Assembly: GCA_965644315.1 (NCBI GenBank)
Contig: CBFFRQ010000081.1
Coordinates: forward strand, 248,001-312,000
Source of the DNA: Caecitellus pseudoparvulus
Taxonomy: Eukaryota; Bigyra: Bicosoecida
Reading direction: 5' to 3'
DNA: 64,000 nt
In this document: in pieces, positions 40,501 through 50,570 of the stretch
How positions within the stretch are numbered: position 1 is the first letter of the stretch
How the letters are laid out: each line of letters opens with the position of its first letter
Position numbers and translations under genes: made by a program
The notes under the pieces: model-generated
Told to the model about the DNA's origin: nothing
Seen by the model: the letters and a program-made list of their open reading frames with translations, nothing else
The model's database searches: none

Positions 40501-40946
40501 GGCTGCGCTGACACGACGCTGTGCACGAAGGTGGGAGCGCTCACCTCGGCGGCAAAGGCAGAGGCTGCGTCAGCGGCAGCGGCAGCGCCCGCGAGGATCT
40601 CAGCCCAGTCGCCCCCCAAGCTCGCCTCACTGCCCCCGTCGCTGTCCGAGTCGCTGGCGTGCTGCACAGTTGCCGTGCCCGTGAGAAATGTCGTGTCGTC
40701 GCGCTCCCCTCTGCCCAGCGCCTCGGCAAGAAAGGGCAGCTCCTTGAACACAGCGGCGGGCAGCGCAGCCGAAGGAGGAATAACGATGCCAAACTCCGTC
40801 TCGCTTCCATCGCTGGCGCCGTCCAGCGCCGCCAGGTCTGCTGCCAGAGCGGCTTCCTGTGCAGGGGGCAGGGCCGGTGAAACGCTGTTGGGGAGGGAGC
40901 AGTGAGGAGGGCGCCGCCAACACACCAGGTCTTCGTCTTCCTCCAT
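37599..40946 (-). CDS. IQ-motif (calmodulin-binding) protein with long Pro/Gly-rich tail
   Basis: The frame 40946-37599 is open (1115 aa), but an in-frame intron 40925-40857 (69 nt, GTGTGT...CAG) is likely, giving MEEDEDL-EAALAADLAALD and 1092 aa. After an acidic N-terminus and an Ala-rich coiled coil, at least five IQ-type motifs occur between about 39700 and 38900 (for example AVQAAWRGALCRIAYMKR, LQCAWRAALARR, VQRVWRGAQGRGR, LQAAVRGWHLRRRM). A short conserved-looking block SDPDEFQYEEVDLGAF follows. The last third is disordered, rich in Pro, Gly, Ser and Arg, encoded by G/C runs. IQ arrays bind calmodulin or centrin, often on cilia or cytoskeleton. No motor or LRR domain is present, so the subfamily is not named. 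Confidence 0.72.
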   Translation of the reverse strand: MEEDEDLVCWRRPPHCSLPNSVSPALPPAQEAALAADLAALDGASDGSETEFGIVIPPSAALPAAVFKELPFLAEALGRGERDDTTFLTGTATVQHASDSDSDGGSEASLGGDWAEILAGAAAAADAASAFAAEVSAPTFVHSVVSAQPQPEVDGAFTTTWTSAKAVLRAFEQAGEAGEVPAPDWAEVNTQGDSVMQTHHAELLSRGSAEAETKVGPDGAEDTKGGRVEAGSARDGRGAGSASTKPEVTTADAPATHGAHVTALSRRRLVQLKSAVSAIDANMEAAREEHASLMAQVAAAQQAAAEQVQSAAAAAAQAVSAAAHRSRRLTPPSLPRPLLAPSSTAKPASHSPLPAGAAAGAETPRAGAVAGSGESSWHVDHSTHAAEAAPRADTQARLAALRQKQAEAERENAAAQRTAAATAVQAAWRGALCRIAYMKRRAAASALAAHVRRLWAGKCARDATRRLRAEQQRKASLQAAAEQKRRQTQQVAKEAEEAAAKAAAAAAADLAAEFAAAKEAEAAAAAAAAAARAARRQRHAAVLLQCAWRAALARRQLWRLQTAAAARQVAGQRIAAWVHSVVLRHALLREQAAVNVQRVWRGAQGRGRAAAHRIRIAARRAALHRGVAALVCLQAAMRGRFTRHRLLPKLAPALRRRRETLHRAATRLQAAVRGWHLRRRMRRALEGARWSDPDEFQYEEVDLGAFLGPAPDLSEIPTPAPPLQPAAPPVTRESPPAKPSPKPLPTLDMPSAKPVPAPASPGVARGGVEEGEGGPTPPPEWQRPPSARMRGRLMDMVAAGRQLYSGRGGEGGGGRSPSPPHMPPAVQRLLEGGSATSVAGNAVRGGGAPPPSRDSTTHPLPPPSTTPRSGLGSPRDHDPWEVTSVGSSRAGTPASRAAGRSSRPRQAADLGHLKAKLAAAEARQAAVNSAWAAGTPLPAASRRPVRVAGATSRRGVAGRTRRGVGSSAQGPGASAGQRSAARAGGGGVASQRRGGGAGVGQTWAAPTSHSQVMRHRAARRNGRGGGRGPGAVPPAWLAGGTPPPPQQVPPSPLDGSRRAAPGTGVRSVSPVTSPAQAKPASASGPTRLPALPGVGARPGSVTQKGGGTRQHARAW
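37800..38640. other. Dense G/C homopolymer tracts (7-10 nt)
   Basis: Runs of seven or more G or C recur about every 50 bp (for example near 37820, 37960, 37985, 38360, 38398, 38510). They encode Gly or Pro in the IQ protein's tail. They are plausible slippage or G-quadruplex sites and the most error-prone part of the window. Confidence 0.6.
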
Positions 40947-41318
40947 ACCGCAACAAGGTGCAGGTGAAACACAAGCTGCAGCCGTTTCAATGCCCCCTTC
41001 TACCCAGTACTTCCATGGAGAGCCGCCTTTTTGCGCGGCGTGTGTGGCGTTTCACGGTCTGGCGCAGGGCCGGCCTGCTGGGCCAACGGCAGATTCCAGG
41101 TAGCCGCAGGGAGAGTGCCAGCCCTTTCCTCACAGAATGCAGCACATGCCCAGCACCTTCATTCAGGTTGTGCTGCATTTTGCCCAGCGCGCCGACCTGC
41201 ACTATGACTTGCAGTGGCAGTGCTGGGATGCAGAGTTGAGAGCGTGCAGAGGAAAACGCAGCCAGTACACGCCCCTCACCGAGCGAAGAAGCTGCACCGT
41301 GGCGCAATATAAACAAGT
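40947..41318. other. 372-bp intergenic stretch upstream of the IQ-motif gene
   Basis: Lies between the IQ gene's start and the 3' end of the first kinase of the divergent pair (both minus strand). It is expected to hold the IQ-gene promoter and the kinase 3' UTR; an AT-rich patch is at 41305-41325. No feature was recognised. Confidence 0.4.
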
Positions 41319-43355
41319 CTAACTTTCGCCTCCTTCCCCTTCAGACCAGGGCGCCGCACCCCCCTTGCACGGCTCTGCAGTGTGCCCATCCACTGAGGCT
41401 GGCACACCCTGCGCCGAGCCTATGGCATCTGACAGCGTCACAGTGATGGTGCTGGGTGGCACGGCGAGGTAGGGTTTCGGCTGCTGCGTTGCATCCAAGT
41501 CACCGTGTGCGCCACGCGACACCACACCCCCCGCCTTGTGTTGGCCCACCCGTGGCAGGCGCAGCGTGGTGCCGGGGTCAGGCACGGATGAGAAGCCAGC
41601 GTGGGGGCGCTGCAAGGCGGCTGCAGGGCTGAAGACGTCCCCAGGGGGGGGTGCAGGGGAGGTGGGAGAGGCGGCAGGGGCAGGCAGGGGGGAGCATACC
41701 CCCCCCTCACCCCCCCCTGCGCTCAGAGTCGACGCCATGTTGAGGGGGGTCAGGTCCGACTTGGCGTCTGACGTGGCGCGTGAGAGGAAGGTCAGGGCTC
41801 CCACCCGGTCCGAGCCTGCGCCAGACAGGACCCGGGAGGGGACGTCGGAGCTGACGTCAGAGGGGCCCCTCGCCGCGGCCCACTGTGCAGACCCAATGCT
41901 GCGTGAGATGCTCGCAGGGCGCCAGGTGGGGTCCGCGAACCAGGGGTGCTCCAGCACCTGGGCCATGGTGCAGCGGTCAGCGGGGCGGAATTTGAGGCAG
42001 CGCTTGAGCAGGTCGGCGAGGGCAGGGGACATGGCCTTGGGCCAGCGCCAGGAGGGTCGGTAGGCCTCCAAATTCCGCGTCCACACGGCACTGTGAGGCG
42101 CACACAGCTCATCCTGCATCACGTGGCGCTGGGTGTCTCGGAGGAAGGCCTGGAAGCGGGGGTCGGCGACACAGGGCGCGCGGAACGGCTTGAGGCCTGT
42201 CGTGAGTGTGAACAGCATCATGCCGAAGCTCCACACGTCGGCGGCGAAGGCGTCATACCCAGCAGAGTGGATGGCGTCCCACTTGTACATGGAGGAGGGC
42301 CACACATCCTCGGCTTCTTCCGGGTTCAGTCGGAAGGCGATGAGGCGGCGGACTTCCGGGGCGCAGTAGAACTGCGAGCCACAGGCTGACTTGGCGACTT
42401 GCTCGGCGCTCTTGGCGACGAGGGACGACCCGAAGTCGCACACTTTGGCGACAAACCCATCTCGAATGCGCGCAGATGCGGCGGTGGCGACGGCAGGCGA
42501 TGGGTCCTGCCAGACCTGTGTCACCAGGCGCTTGAAGTATGTCTTGCTGGGCGGCGGCCGCCCAGGTTCAACTTCAAACGGCACCAGCAGCACGTTCTCG
42601 GGCTTGATGTCGCGGTGGGCGACGAGGTTGGAGTGGCAGAAACTGACACCTGCACAGCAGGGGGTGGGGTGCGTGTGGTGCGAGGGGCGGGTGCAGAGGG
42701 CGGAACTTGCAGCGTGCTGTGTCAGCTGGACGTCGCGGTGTGACCGGCACCACCCGCGGGACGCGCGGACCGCCTCGGCCGTGTCGAGGTGCACCACACC
42801 CTGCAGCACGGCACAGGCGCGGTGAGCGCCCTGAAACGCACCATGTGCCAGTTGCAGCATCCACTCTCGGACGTATGCCCCCTCCCCCATGCACCTTCGG
42901 CTGTGCATCCCAGCCACATCATGCATGTCTGCCGTGGCGAGCTCTTGAAAGACGTAGCAGGAGCCTGAGCGCCCCCTCAGCATGCCGTAGTGGTGCACAA
43001 CGTGCGGGTGGGCATTGTTCAGGCGTTTGAGCTGCATGGCAGGAGAGAGGCAGGCGGTGGGCGGGCTGTAGGCGCCTGCTCTGTCTGTACTGTCGCCTGT
43101 CCTGCGCAAGGCGATGCGTGCAGAACTCACCGCCTTGACCTCGCTCCGGATGGCGGCAGGGTGATTCCCCGCGATCATTTTCGCGGCCATGTGCACTCCT
43201 TCATCCTCAAACGTGACGACAGACCCCTGAGAGCCGTTCTGCACCGCTGCTGCGGCGTACAGCTTGGCTTCTGCACGAGGCGGCGGCGCGGGTTTTAGCG
43301 AGCCATGACAAGGCACGTCACGGGCACGCGCCGCTTGCGCAGTGCGCCACATCAC
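41319..43355 (-). CDS. Protein kinase, member 1 of a divergent paralogous pair
   Basis: Exons 43355-43131, 43031-42842 and 42649-41319, giving 581 aa; the start is uncertain because the N-terminus is not conserved. The glycine loop is poor (VQNGSQGSVV) but the ATP lysine (HMAAKMI), NNAHPHVVHHYG, catalytic loop VAHRDIKPENVLL, DFG (KVCDFGSS) and APE (FYCAPEV) are all present. It therefore looks active. An insert of about 35 residues separates the catalytic loop from DFG. The C-lobe has SAGYDAFAADVWSFGMMLF, then a Ser/Pro/Gly-rich tail. It resembles a Ser/Thr kinase of the CAMK-like group without a clear orthologue. Both introns sit at the same codons as in the neighbour on the plus strand. Intron 2 (192 nt) keeps the frame open. 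Confidence 0.82.
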   Translation of the reverse strand: MMWRTAQAARARDVPCHGSLKPAPPPRAEAKLYAAAAVQNGSQGSVVTFEDEGVHMAAKMIAGNHPAAIRSEVKAVSSARIALRRTGDSTDRAGAYSPPTACLSPAMQLKRLNNAHPHVVHHYGMLRGRSGSCYVFQELATADMHDVAGMHSRRCMGEGAYVREWMLQLAHGAFQGAHRACAVLQGVVHLDTAEAVRASRGWCRSHRDVQLTQHAASSALCTRPSHHTHPTPCCAGVSFCHSNLVAHRDIKPENVLLVPFEVEPGRPPPSKTYFKRLVTQVWQDPSPAVATAASARIRDGFVAKVCDFGSSLVAKSAEQVAKSACGSQFYCAPEVRRLIAFRLNPEEAEDVWPSSMYKWDAIHSAGYDAFAADVWSFGMMLFTLTTGLKPFRAPCVADPRFQAFLRDTQRHVMQDELCAPHSAVWTRNLEAYRPSWRWPKAMSPALADLLKRCLKFRPADRCTMAQVLEHPWFADPTWRPASISRSIGSAQWAAARGPSDVSSDVPSRVLSGAGSDRVGALTFLSRATSDAKSDLTPLNMASTLSAGGGEGGVCSPLPAPAASPTSPAPPPGDVFSPAAALQRPHAGFSSVPDPGTTLRLPRVGQHKAGGVVSRGAHGDLDATQQPKPYLAVPPSTITVTLSDAIGSAQGVPASVDGHTAEPCKGGAAPWSEGEGGES

Positions 43356-43980
43356 GCACTCCAGCGCTGCAACTTGGCTGTGTGCTCAGAACCGCTCGAC
43401 CTCTCCCTGCTTCCGCTGTCCTCCCGCTCGGCACTGCCCTGATCAGGCGCCGCGGCGGCTGGCGCTGTGGCAGTGGCCATGCCTGATGCGGCTTGGCGAG
43501 GCAGGGTGGCAAAGTGGCACGTCGACGCTGTGCACAACAAGGCACGAGAACTGCCCGCCAGCTGCCCACTGCGTCGGCAGGGAAGCTGGACAGTGCTATA
43601 TGCGATGGGTGTGCTGGGCAGTGTCCCTCGCCCCAGCGCACGTGAGCGTGAGGGCAGGCGGTGTGTATTGATGGGGTCAGTGACGTTCCGTCAAGGCGGG
43701 CCTTGGGAGGGGTGTCAAGGGGCCCTCCACGGCGCAGAAGGGGGGTGCAAGGTCACACCGTCGCCGCGACACTCACATTGTCAGCTGGCACTGCCAACCC
43801 AGCGTCAAACCTGCGCTGCACAGAGGAACGGCGGCAGGGTGCAGACTGCGATCAATTCCAAGCTCGTGCACGCCCCTGGTATTGCCCTGCGCCCCCCCTC
43901 ACGCCGGATACGCAGCCCTCTCACCGCCTCACCGCCAGCTGCTCGCGGCAAAGCGTGCAAACGCCAGGCCCACAGCGGCC
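43356..43980. promoter_or_regulatory. Shared divergent region between the two paralogous kinases
   Basis: 625 bp separate the two starts and must contain both promoters. Short reading frames here have no conserved sequence. It is the likely axis of the inverted duplication, but I see no obvious inverted repeat by eye. Confidence 0.4.
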
Positions 43981-46074
43981 ATGGCGCTGCAGCAGGCCAG
44001 TGCAGGCAGCTCGGCAGCAGTGGTGGATGCCATCGGTGGCAGGTCTGGCAGTGCCAGCCGTGACAGCGCCCAGGAAAGCCGCCTGCAGCATTGGAGTGCG
44101 TGGCGTGCAGCGCCCCGCACGAAACGTGCTGCCACGGCCACTTTCTTGCTCATGTGCAGAGACACTGGTTGGCGGCTCCGGAGCTGCTGAAGTGCAAGCT
44201 GGAGGTCAGGGCAGAGTGTTGCGCATTGTGGATGGGAAGCTGCCGGTGGCCGTGAAGTATATGACGAACGAGAAATCAACGGCTGTTCGCTCAGAGATTC
44301 GCAGTGTGAGGAGCACCGCCACCTCGTCCGGCCCACGCCCCCGCGCACGCTGCCTTGTGCTCCCACCTCCACAGCTCCGGCGAATCAACAACGAGCACCC
44401 TCACATCGTGCAGTCCTACGGCTACCTGCGCGGCGCCAGTGGCTCCCTGTACATGTTCCTGGAGTGCGGCACGGCCGATGGGCATGACGCTGCGGGTTGG
44501 GCCCCGAGCGGTGACAGACGCCTGGGCAGCGGCACGCACATGCGGGAGTGGATGCTGCAGCTAGCACATGGTACGTGATGCTATTTCATGGCATTTCCGC
44601 GCAGTGACCTGCCTGAGCGCTGCCTTCCCGTGCCGGCGCTGGCATGGCTGAGCGTGCCCGTGCAGTGCCGCGCTCACACCATGACGCACGCACTGCACGC
44701 TTGCCTTGGCCCACTTCACGCGTGCCTTGCCGCCGCCCTTGCACAGCCTTGGGGCATTCCCATTCAAAGGGCGTTGCCCACCGCGACATCAAGCCGGAGA
44801 ACATGCTCATGGTGCAGCTGCGAGACGGCGGCGCACACGCTCCCAGCCAAAACGCGCTGCCAGGCAGCGCTGAGGACCGGGCCACTCTCAAGGCGCTGCT
44901 GCAGTCTGCGACGACGGGCAGCGAGGAAGCTGCCATGCAGCTGCGCAGTGGATACGTGGCCAAGCTGTGTGACTTTGGATCGGCGTTCCTGCGGCGCGAG
45001 GGGCACCCCGAGGTGGTGGCGCGGTCGGCCTGCGGCTCCAGCTATTATTGCTGCCCCTTTGTCCGCCGCCTCATCTCCATGAAGCTGCACAAGGCCGATG
45101 CCAAGGTGGCCTGGCCGCCAGATGCCTATGACTGGGAGGCCATCCACTCTGCCGGGTATGACGCCTTCGCCGCCGACGTTTGGAGCTTTGGCATGTTGCT
45201 GTTCACACTCACGACAGGCCTCAAGCCGTTCCGCGCACCGGCAATCTCCGACCCCCGCTTCAGGGCTTTCATCCGCGAGACGCAGCCACACACGATGCAG
45301 GACGAGTTGCTGTCCCCTGCCAGTGAGTTCTGGAGGAGCAGCGGCAAGTCCAGCTGGAGCTGGCCGTCGTCACTGTCTCCTGCTCTCCGTGACCTGCTCT
45401 GGCGCTGCTTGCGAGTGCGGGTGTCGGAACGCCTGACCATGAAGGAGGTGCTGGCGCACCCCTGGTTCTCGCACCCCAACTGGGAGCCCAGCCCCACCGC
45501 TTCGCCCAAGGCATCCATGGTCACGTCCTCCACTGCCACCTCCACTGCCACATCTGCGCTGTCGGACAGTCCGCCCGCCAGCTCACCCATCAAGCGCGGG
45601 CTGTCCACCGCCGCCAAGGACCGTGCGAAGGCCCTCAGCATCTACTCCGGCTCCAGCGGCCAGTCCATGTTGTCTGGGGCGGCTTCCCTCGCCACCACGC
45701 CGCTGGGCACAGCCTCAGTCGCCGGCAGTGCGGCCTTTCCGGCCCTGTCTCCAACCGGCACGCCCACCGAAGCAACACAGCCCACAGGCCCGGCACGCAG
45801 CCTGGAGTCCCCAGCAGCGCATGCAGACACAGCGACAAGCCCGGCGTTCTCCCCTCCAGGGCGCTTCTTGCACAGGCCTGCCCACCAAGCCCCCACAAAG
45901 CTGTTGCTCAGCCCGCAGCAGCCTGTCAGCGCCAGCGCCCGAGGCGCGTCGGATGGCACGCCAGGCAGGCTGGGCACCGCAGCGAGGGCTGCCGCCTCCA
46001 GCCGGTCGCCCACGGTGAAGGAAGGCGAGACGAGTCTTCCTCAAGTTGGCGCTGGCTTTGCCGTTGCGCGCTGA
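43981..46074 (+). CDS. Protein kinase, member 2 of the divergent paralogous pair (APE motif lost)
   Basis: Exons 43981-44095, 44160-44305, 44375-44570 and 44747-46074, giving 594 aa. Conserved with the minus-strand neighbour: VAVKYM with the ATP lysine, INNEHPHIVQSYGYLRG, REWMLQLAHA, VAHRDIKPENMLM, KLCDFGSAF and SAGYDAFAADVWSFGMLLFTLTTGLKPFRAP. The first exon encodes a Ser/Ala-rich leader. The position equivalent to APE reads CPF (SYYCCPFVRR), an unusual loss of the glutamate that normally pairs with a C-lobe arginine, so stability or activity may be altered. The tail is long and Ser/Thr/Pro-rich, with many possible proline-directed phosphosites. The function is not known. Confidence 0.82.
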
Positions 46075-46541
46075 AACTGCGCCGAGTCCTCGACATATGG
46101 CCATGCTGGTCAGCCTCTCATGAGCACGCGTGTGTCCTCCACGAAGCGCAGGCGGGTGACAGACACTAGGTCCGTCATGTGGAGGCGGGGTTCTTGCGCT
46201 GGGGCTGCTCCTGCTGCTGTGAAGGGTGCAGGGTCCTGCTGGGCTCGGGTGACATTGCAGCTGCGTTGGTGGAAAGGAAGCGGCGGCCGAGCGTCGCAGC
46301 AGCTGGGTGGAAGTCCCTGCCCCCCCTCCGCCCACAGGCAGCACTTGTTTGTTTGCCTTGAACTTACTGGCCACATTGAATGCAGCATCCTTGTTGACAG
46401 GGCCCACACAGCGCGCGTGGGGAGGGAAGCTGACTCGGCGCCACCTGCACAGACTCAAGCCACGACACAATCCGCGATCTGAGATGACCACCGACACCAG
46501 CATGCAGCGCCACGGCGTGTCCATCCGTAGCAACGTGCCTC
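46075..46541. other. 467-bp intergenic stretch before phosphofructokinase
   Basis: Both flanking genes are on the plus strand. It should contain the kinase 3' UTR and the PFK promoter. C-rich tracts occur around 46315-46330. No RNA gene or repeat was recognised. Confidence 0.4.
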
Positions 46542-48185
46542 ATGGCAGCGCGTGACCCGGCCCTGGAGGAGGGGGCAGTGCACCCGACGCTGCCCGAGCA
46601 AGTGCAGGCGTTGCATGCGTGCTCCCACAAGGCAGCGGTTCCAAGCCTCCCGAATGTGCAGCAGTACACAGTGCCACTGCTGCAGGATGTAGTGCCCAGT
46701 TTCAAGCCCGCATCCCTTCCATCGCCGCTGAGGGGCGTGCACTGGCCGCCGCAGCCTAACTTTGTCGGGCTGGACGAAACGCTGGTCACCACAGCCGTGC
46801 TGCACCAGCACGCCGACAGCAAGCCCCACGAAGTGCAGATGGTGCCGAGGGCAGGCCCAACAGAGACAATCATGCACGACCCTTGCCATGCCGTCGCTGC
46901 CATTGTCACATGTGGCGGGTGCGTCAAGTGGCGGCGGAGTTTTCGCGTTGCTGCCAACATCAAGCGCCCATCTCGTCTGCACGCAGGCTGTGCCCGGGGC
47001 TGAACACAGTCATCCGAGAGCTGGTCATGTGCCTGCGGTACACGTATGGCGTGACATCCATCTTTGGCATCCGAAACGGCTATCGTGGCTTCTACGAGAA
47101 CGAGTGGGAGCCCCTCACACCCAAAGGTGCGGTGTGTGCACCAATTTCCGCAGGCAGGCGCCCGGCTGCACCACCCGCTCCCCCGCCCCACAGAGGTGTC
47201 TTCCATCCACAAGTCAGGCGGGACGTACTTGGGCTCGTCCCGTGGTGGATTCGACGCGGATCGCATCTTGGATGCAGTGCAGGCCAAGGGCGCGACGCAG
47301 CTGTACATTGTGGGGGGCGACGGCACACACCGCGGCGCGCTGGCGCTGGTGGAGGCCGCCGCCCAGCGGGGCCTGCCCCTGTCCGTGGCCGGCATCCCCA
47401 AAACCATCGACTGCGACATCCCCCTGATGCAGCAGACCTTCGGCTTCGCGACGGCCGTGGCGGCATCCCAAACCCCCATTGACTGCGCCCACACCGAAGC
47501 GCGCAGTGGCAAGTGTGTGGGCATCGTGAAGCTCATGGGGCGCCACGCAGGCTTCATCGCCCTGGCTGCATCTCTGGCCAGCCGAGACGTCAATGCGTGC
47601 CTGCTGCCAGAGGCGCCCTGGTCTGCGCAGGCCGTGAACACGTGGCTGGAGGAGCGGTTGCGCCTCCGAGACCACGCCCTGGTGGTGGTGGCGGAGGGTG
47701 CCACGTGTCCCGAAATGGAGCCCACTGACGGCGGCAAGGATGCCAGTGGCAACGCCATCTTGGCCGACGTGGGGGAATTCCTCAAGGCCTCCATCACGGC
47801 GCACTTCAAAAGTGTCGGGCGCGACATGCCCGTGAAGCTCATCGACCCGACCTACATGATCCGTGCCGTGCCAGCCAACGCAGGAGACAGCAACCTATGC
47901 GCCAGTCTGGCAGTGAATGCCGTGCACGGCATCTTTGCTGGCCGCACGGGGTTCACGGTGGGCAACGTGGACGGCCAGGCGGTGTTGCTGCCGATTTCCG
48001 CAGTGGCGTCCCTGCCTCCTCGCCGCGTGGACGTGCGTGGCGCCCAGTACACGAACCTAGTTCTGGCCACTGGCCAGCCAGACTTTGGACCTGGCGCGAC
48101 GCTGGAGAGTCTGAAGGCGTCCGCTGCAGCCAGCACCATGCGCAAGAAAGTGCCAGGGGTGCAGGTCGCCGGTGTGGCGTGTTGA
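46542..48185 (+). CDS. 6-phosphofructokinase (PFKA family, plant/protist-type)
   Basis: Exons 46542-46918, 46987-47126 and 47194-48185, giving 502 aa. It phosphorylates fructose 6-phosphate in glycolysis. Splicing rebuilds [19 protein letters not shown], the nucleotide-binding start. [24 protein letters not shown] and [11 protein letters not shown] follow; the GGDG form indicates ATP rather than pyrophosphate as donor. The catalytic loop reads [19 protein letters not shown], where most relatives have TIDND, so Asn is replaced by Cys. [11 protein letters not shown] is the substrate-binding MGR motif. The N-terminal extension of about 110 residues ([11 protein letters not shown]) and overall length match the long plant/protist clade. 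No targeting peptide is clear. Confidence 0.92.
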
Positions 48186-48276
48186 GCGGCAGAATGCATT
48201 TGCATGGCGCATGAGAGCGGGCCCGGCGCTGTGCAGTGGCACCCCACCACGACGCTGACGCAGACAAGTGCACACA

Positions 48277-50570
48277 TCACACAAAACCCTGCACTTCGTA
48301 GCTGTCAGGCACGACAGCATACTTGGTGGAGCTGCGCACAGCCTCCCCGCCTGGCACCGAGATGGAGCTGACGGTGAGGCCGCACACTGGCGTCGTGGAG
48401 GCGAAGGCGACGCCGACGGGGAAAAAGCCATCCTCGTCGTCCCCTGGCACGATGACATCCAGCGTACCAGACGCATTGGCGCTGGAAATGCTGTCAATGC
48501 TCCACACCAGGGCACCGCCCGCCACAGCCGCGTCGCCGTCGGCCGAGTTGATGGTGAGGCCAGCCCCGCCAGCAGGCAGGGGCACAGTGATCATGACGTT
48601 GTCCAGCACCATGTGCTTCAGCTGCAGGGTGTACTCGATGTTCAGCGCCGTCGTGCCATCCCCCTGTGGCTCCGGCCACACATTCAGGGTGAGCGGCACC
48701 TCCTCAGGCACCTTGGTCGCCTTGCGCCAGCGCAGGACGCCCACAGTGGTGCCCACTGGGTACGATTTGGTGTCCTTCAGCGCGATCATGGCTGAGTCTG
48801 TGAAGGCCTGCTTCTCTGTGTTGGGGTTGTTCTGGAAGGCGAAGCCTGCCGCGGCGGGGCCCCGCGTTAACTGCACCGCCACGCCCGCGGCCTCTGCCGA
48901 GTGGGCCGTGAGGGACAGACTCCCCCGCACCTGCATGGAGGCTTCCCCGTCCCGTGTCAGGGTCACGTTCATGTTCTCCTGCACAGAGGCAGAGGCCTGG
49001 TCAGCTGACGCAGCTGCTGCTGCTGCCGCAGCCGCAGATACAGCGGCCTCCGCACTGCCGCCACTGGGCGCGGACGCCCCAGCCATGTCTGCCATGCTCA
49101 GGCCCTCCTCCGCCATCATGGAGGCGAGGTGGCTGCCGGCACCGCCCAGGCGCATGCCGCCAGCCTTGGCCCCTGTCGCCCCTGCACCTTTGCCGCCGCC
49201 ACCTCCCAGCTTCATGCCGACGCCGCGGGGCTTGGAGGGCTGCTGTGTGGATGTGCCGGAGCTGCCCTCGGCACGCTTTGCTGCCGCCGAGGCGGAGGAT
49301 ACGCCGCCGTAGGAGCTGCTGCTGACGCCTCCGCTTGAGCTGCCGAGGGGTGTGCGGGAGCCACCCCCGCTGCCTCGGCCGCCCATTGAAGCAGAGGACA
49401 CGCCACCATAGGAGCCAGAGGAGACGCCGCCGTACCTGCCCCCTGACGAGGCGGGTTTGGGCGGCGCACCGTCTGCCACGGCTTTGGCCTCCTCGGCGCG
49501 TTTGCGACGCATCTCCTCTTCCCGGCGGGTGGCCTCTGTCTTGGCCTGAGCCTGCTTGCTCTCCTTGACGAGGTTGGCGAGCTTCTCCTCATGGGAGTCC
49601 ATGGCCAGGTTGGTGCGGATGTCGTCCAGGTCCCCCAGCTCCTTGTGGCCGTCCGCCGTGATGGCTTCGTCCAGGGCGAAGACGAGCTCGAAGGCGTGGG
49701 TGAGGATGGAGGCTTCGGACGGCGCATCCATGCCCAGCTGCTCAGGCACGAGCTTGGACAGCATGCGGATGGTGTCCAAGTCCTCCACGATGTTGCTGCT
49801 CTTCGTGGTGATCAGCACCAGGTACAGCTGCTCCAGGGGGTGGTAGACATACCTGTGGAAGAGGGGGGGGGGAAGTGTCTGCCAGGTGCCGACAGGCAGC
49901 GCCAACGGGCGCGGCCAGGACGAAGGCTTTTGGTGTGAAACAGATTTGGTTTGCTGTTGCCGCTCATTCTGAGGAGCTCGCAGTTGGAGGCTGCGAGACC
50001 CTGAGCTTGAAGAGGGCGTTGAAGCCGAGCCACACCATGACCCGCCATGTCAGTTGGGCACGCACCTCACCGCCTCTGACTCGACGTATGTGTGCTGCTT
50101 CTCGCCAGCAGACTCAATGAGCTTGGAAAAGGCCACCAGGAGACCCTGTGCATCAGGGGCGGTGTGTGCCTCGTGCAGGGGGCTGTGCCAACGCTGGGCT
50201 GTGGCCGTAACAGCAGTGAAACGGCGCAGGGCAGTCCACGTGGCAGGGCACGCACCTCAATGCGGATGCGGCTCATCTTCACGAACTGGCGGGAAACCAG
50301 GCCTGTACAGGGAGACGTGCACCGGGTAGGTGTGGGGGCGCAATCTTTGCTTGGGGCTGCAGGGCCGGGCCAGGTGGCAAGCTGCAGGGCGGGAATGCAC
50401 TGCTACCACTGACCTTTCCCGCCCTTGGTGCAGATAGCGACCGAGAGGACCACCTGAGGAGGGGAACAGGGAGGGGAGACGAGTTGAGCAAGTGTGAACA
50501 GACCCTGTCAGGCAGGCACTGCTGCGGCCGTGCCATCGCAGGCGCTTTGCAAGGCTGTGCTCCTCACCAT
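48277..50570 (-). CDS. Coatomer subunit delta (delta-COP, archain)
   Basis: Exons 50570-50568 (ATG alone), 50453-50414, 50302-50256, 50145-50066 and 49852-48277, giving 581 aa. Splicing yields MVVLSVAICTKGGKGLVSRQ, then FVKMSRIRIE, GLLVAFSKLIESAGEKQHTYVESEAVR and YVYHPLEQLYLVLITTKSSN, the longin-like N-terminal domain of delta-COP. A charged helix (RREEEMRRKRAEEAKA) and a Gly/Ser linker with YGGVSS repeats lead to the C-terminal mu-homology domain (LTLNVWPEPQGDGTTALNIEY...VLDNVMITVPLP...GALVWSIDSI). Delta-COP is part of the COPI coat that retrieves cargo from Golgi to ER. Relatives are about 500-550 aa; the linker explains the excess. Divergent from RPL4. Confidence 0.93.
49275..49440 (-). 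repeat. YGGVSS repeat in the delta-COP linker
   Basis: Four imperfect copies of YGGVSS/SGGVSS occur with matching DNA similarity, in a Gly/Ser-rich flexible linker between the two delta-COP domains. It is low-complexity protein sequence, not a mobile element. Confidence 0.65.

Noticed and set aside
43661-43980. Extra N-terminal exon of the plus-strand kinase in the continuous upstream frame
   Set aside because: That frame has no conserved sequence. Splicing from the ATG at 43981 joins in phase to the kinase domain.
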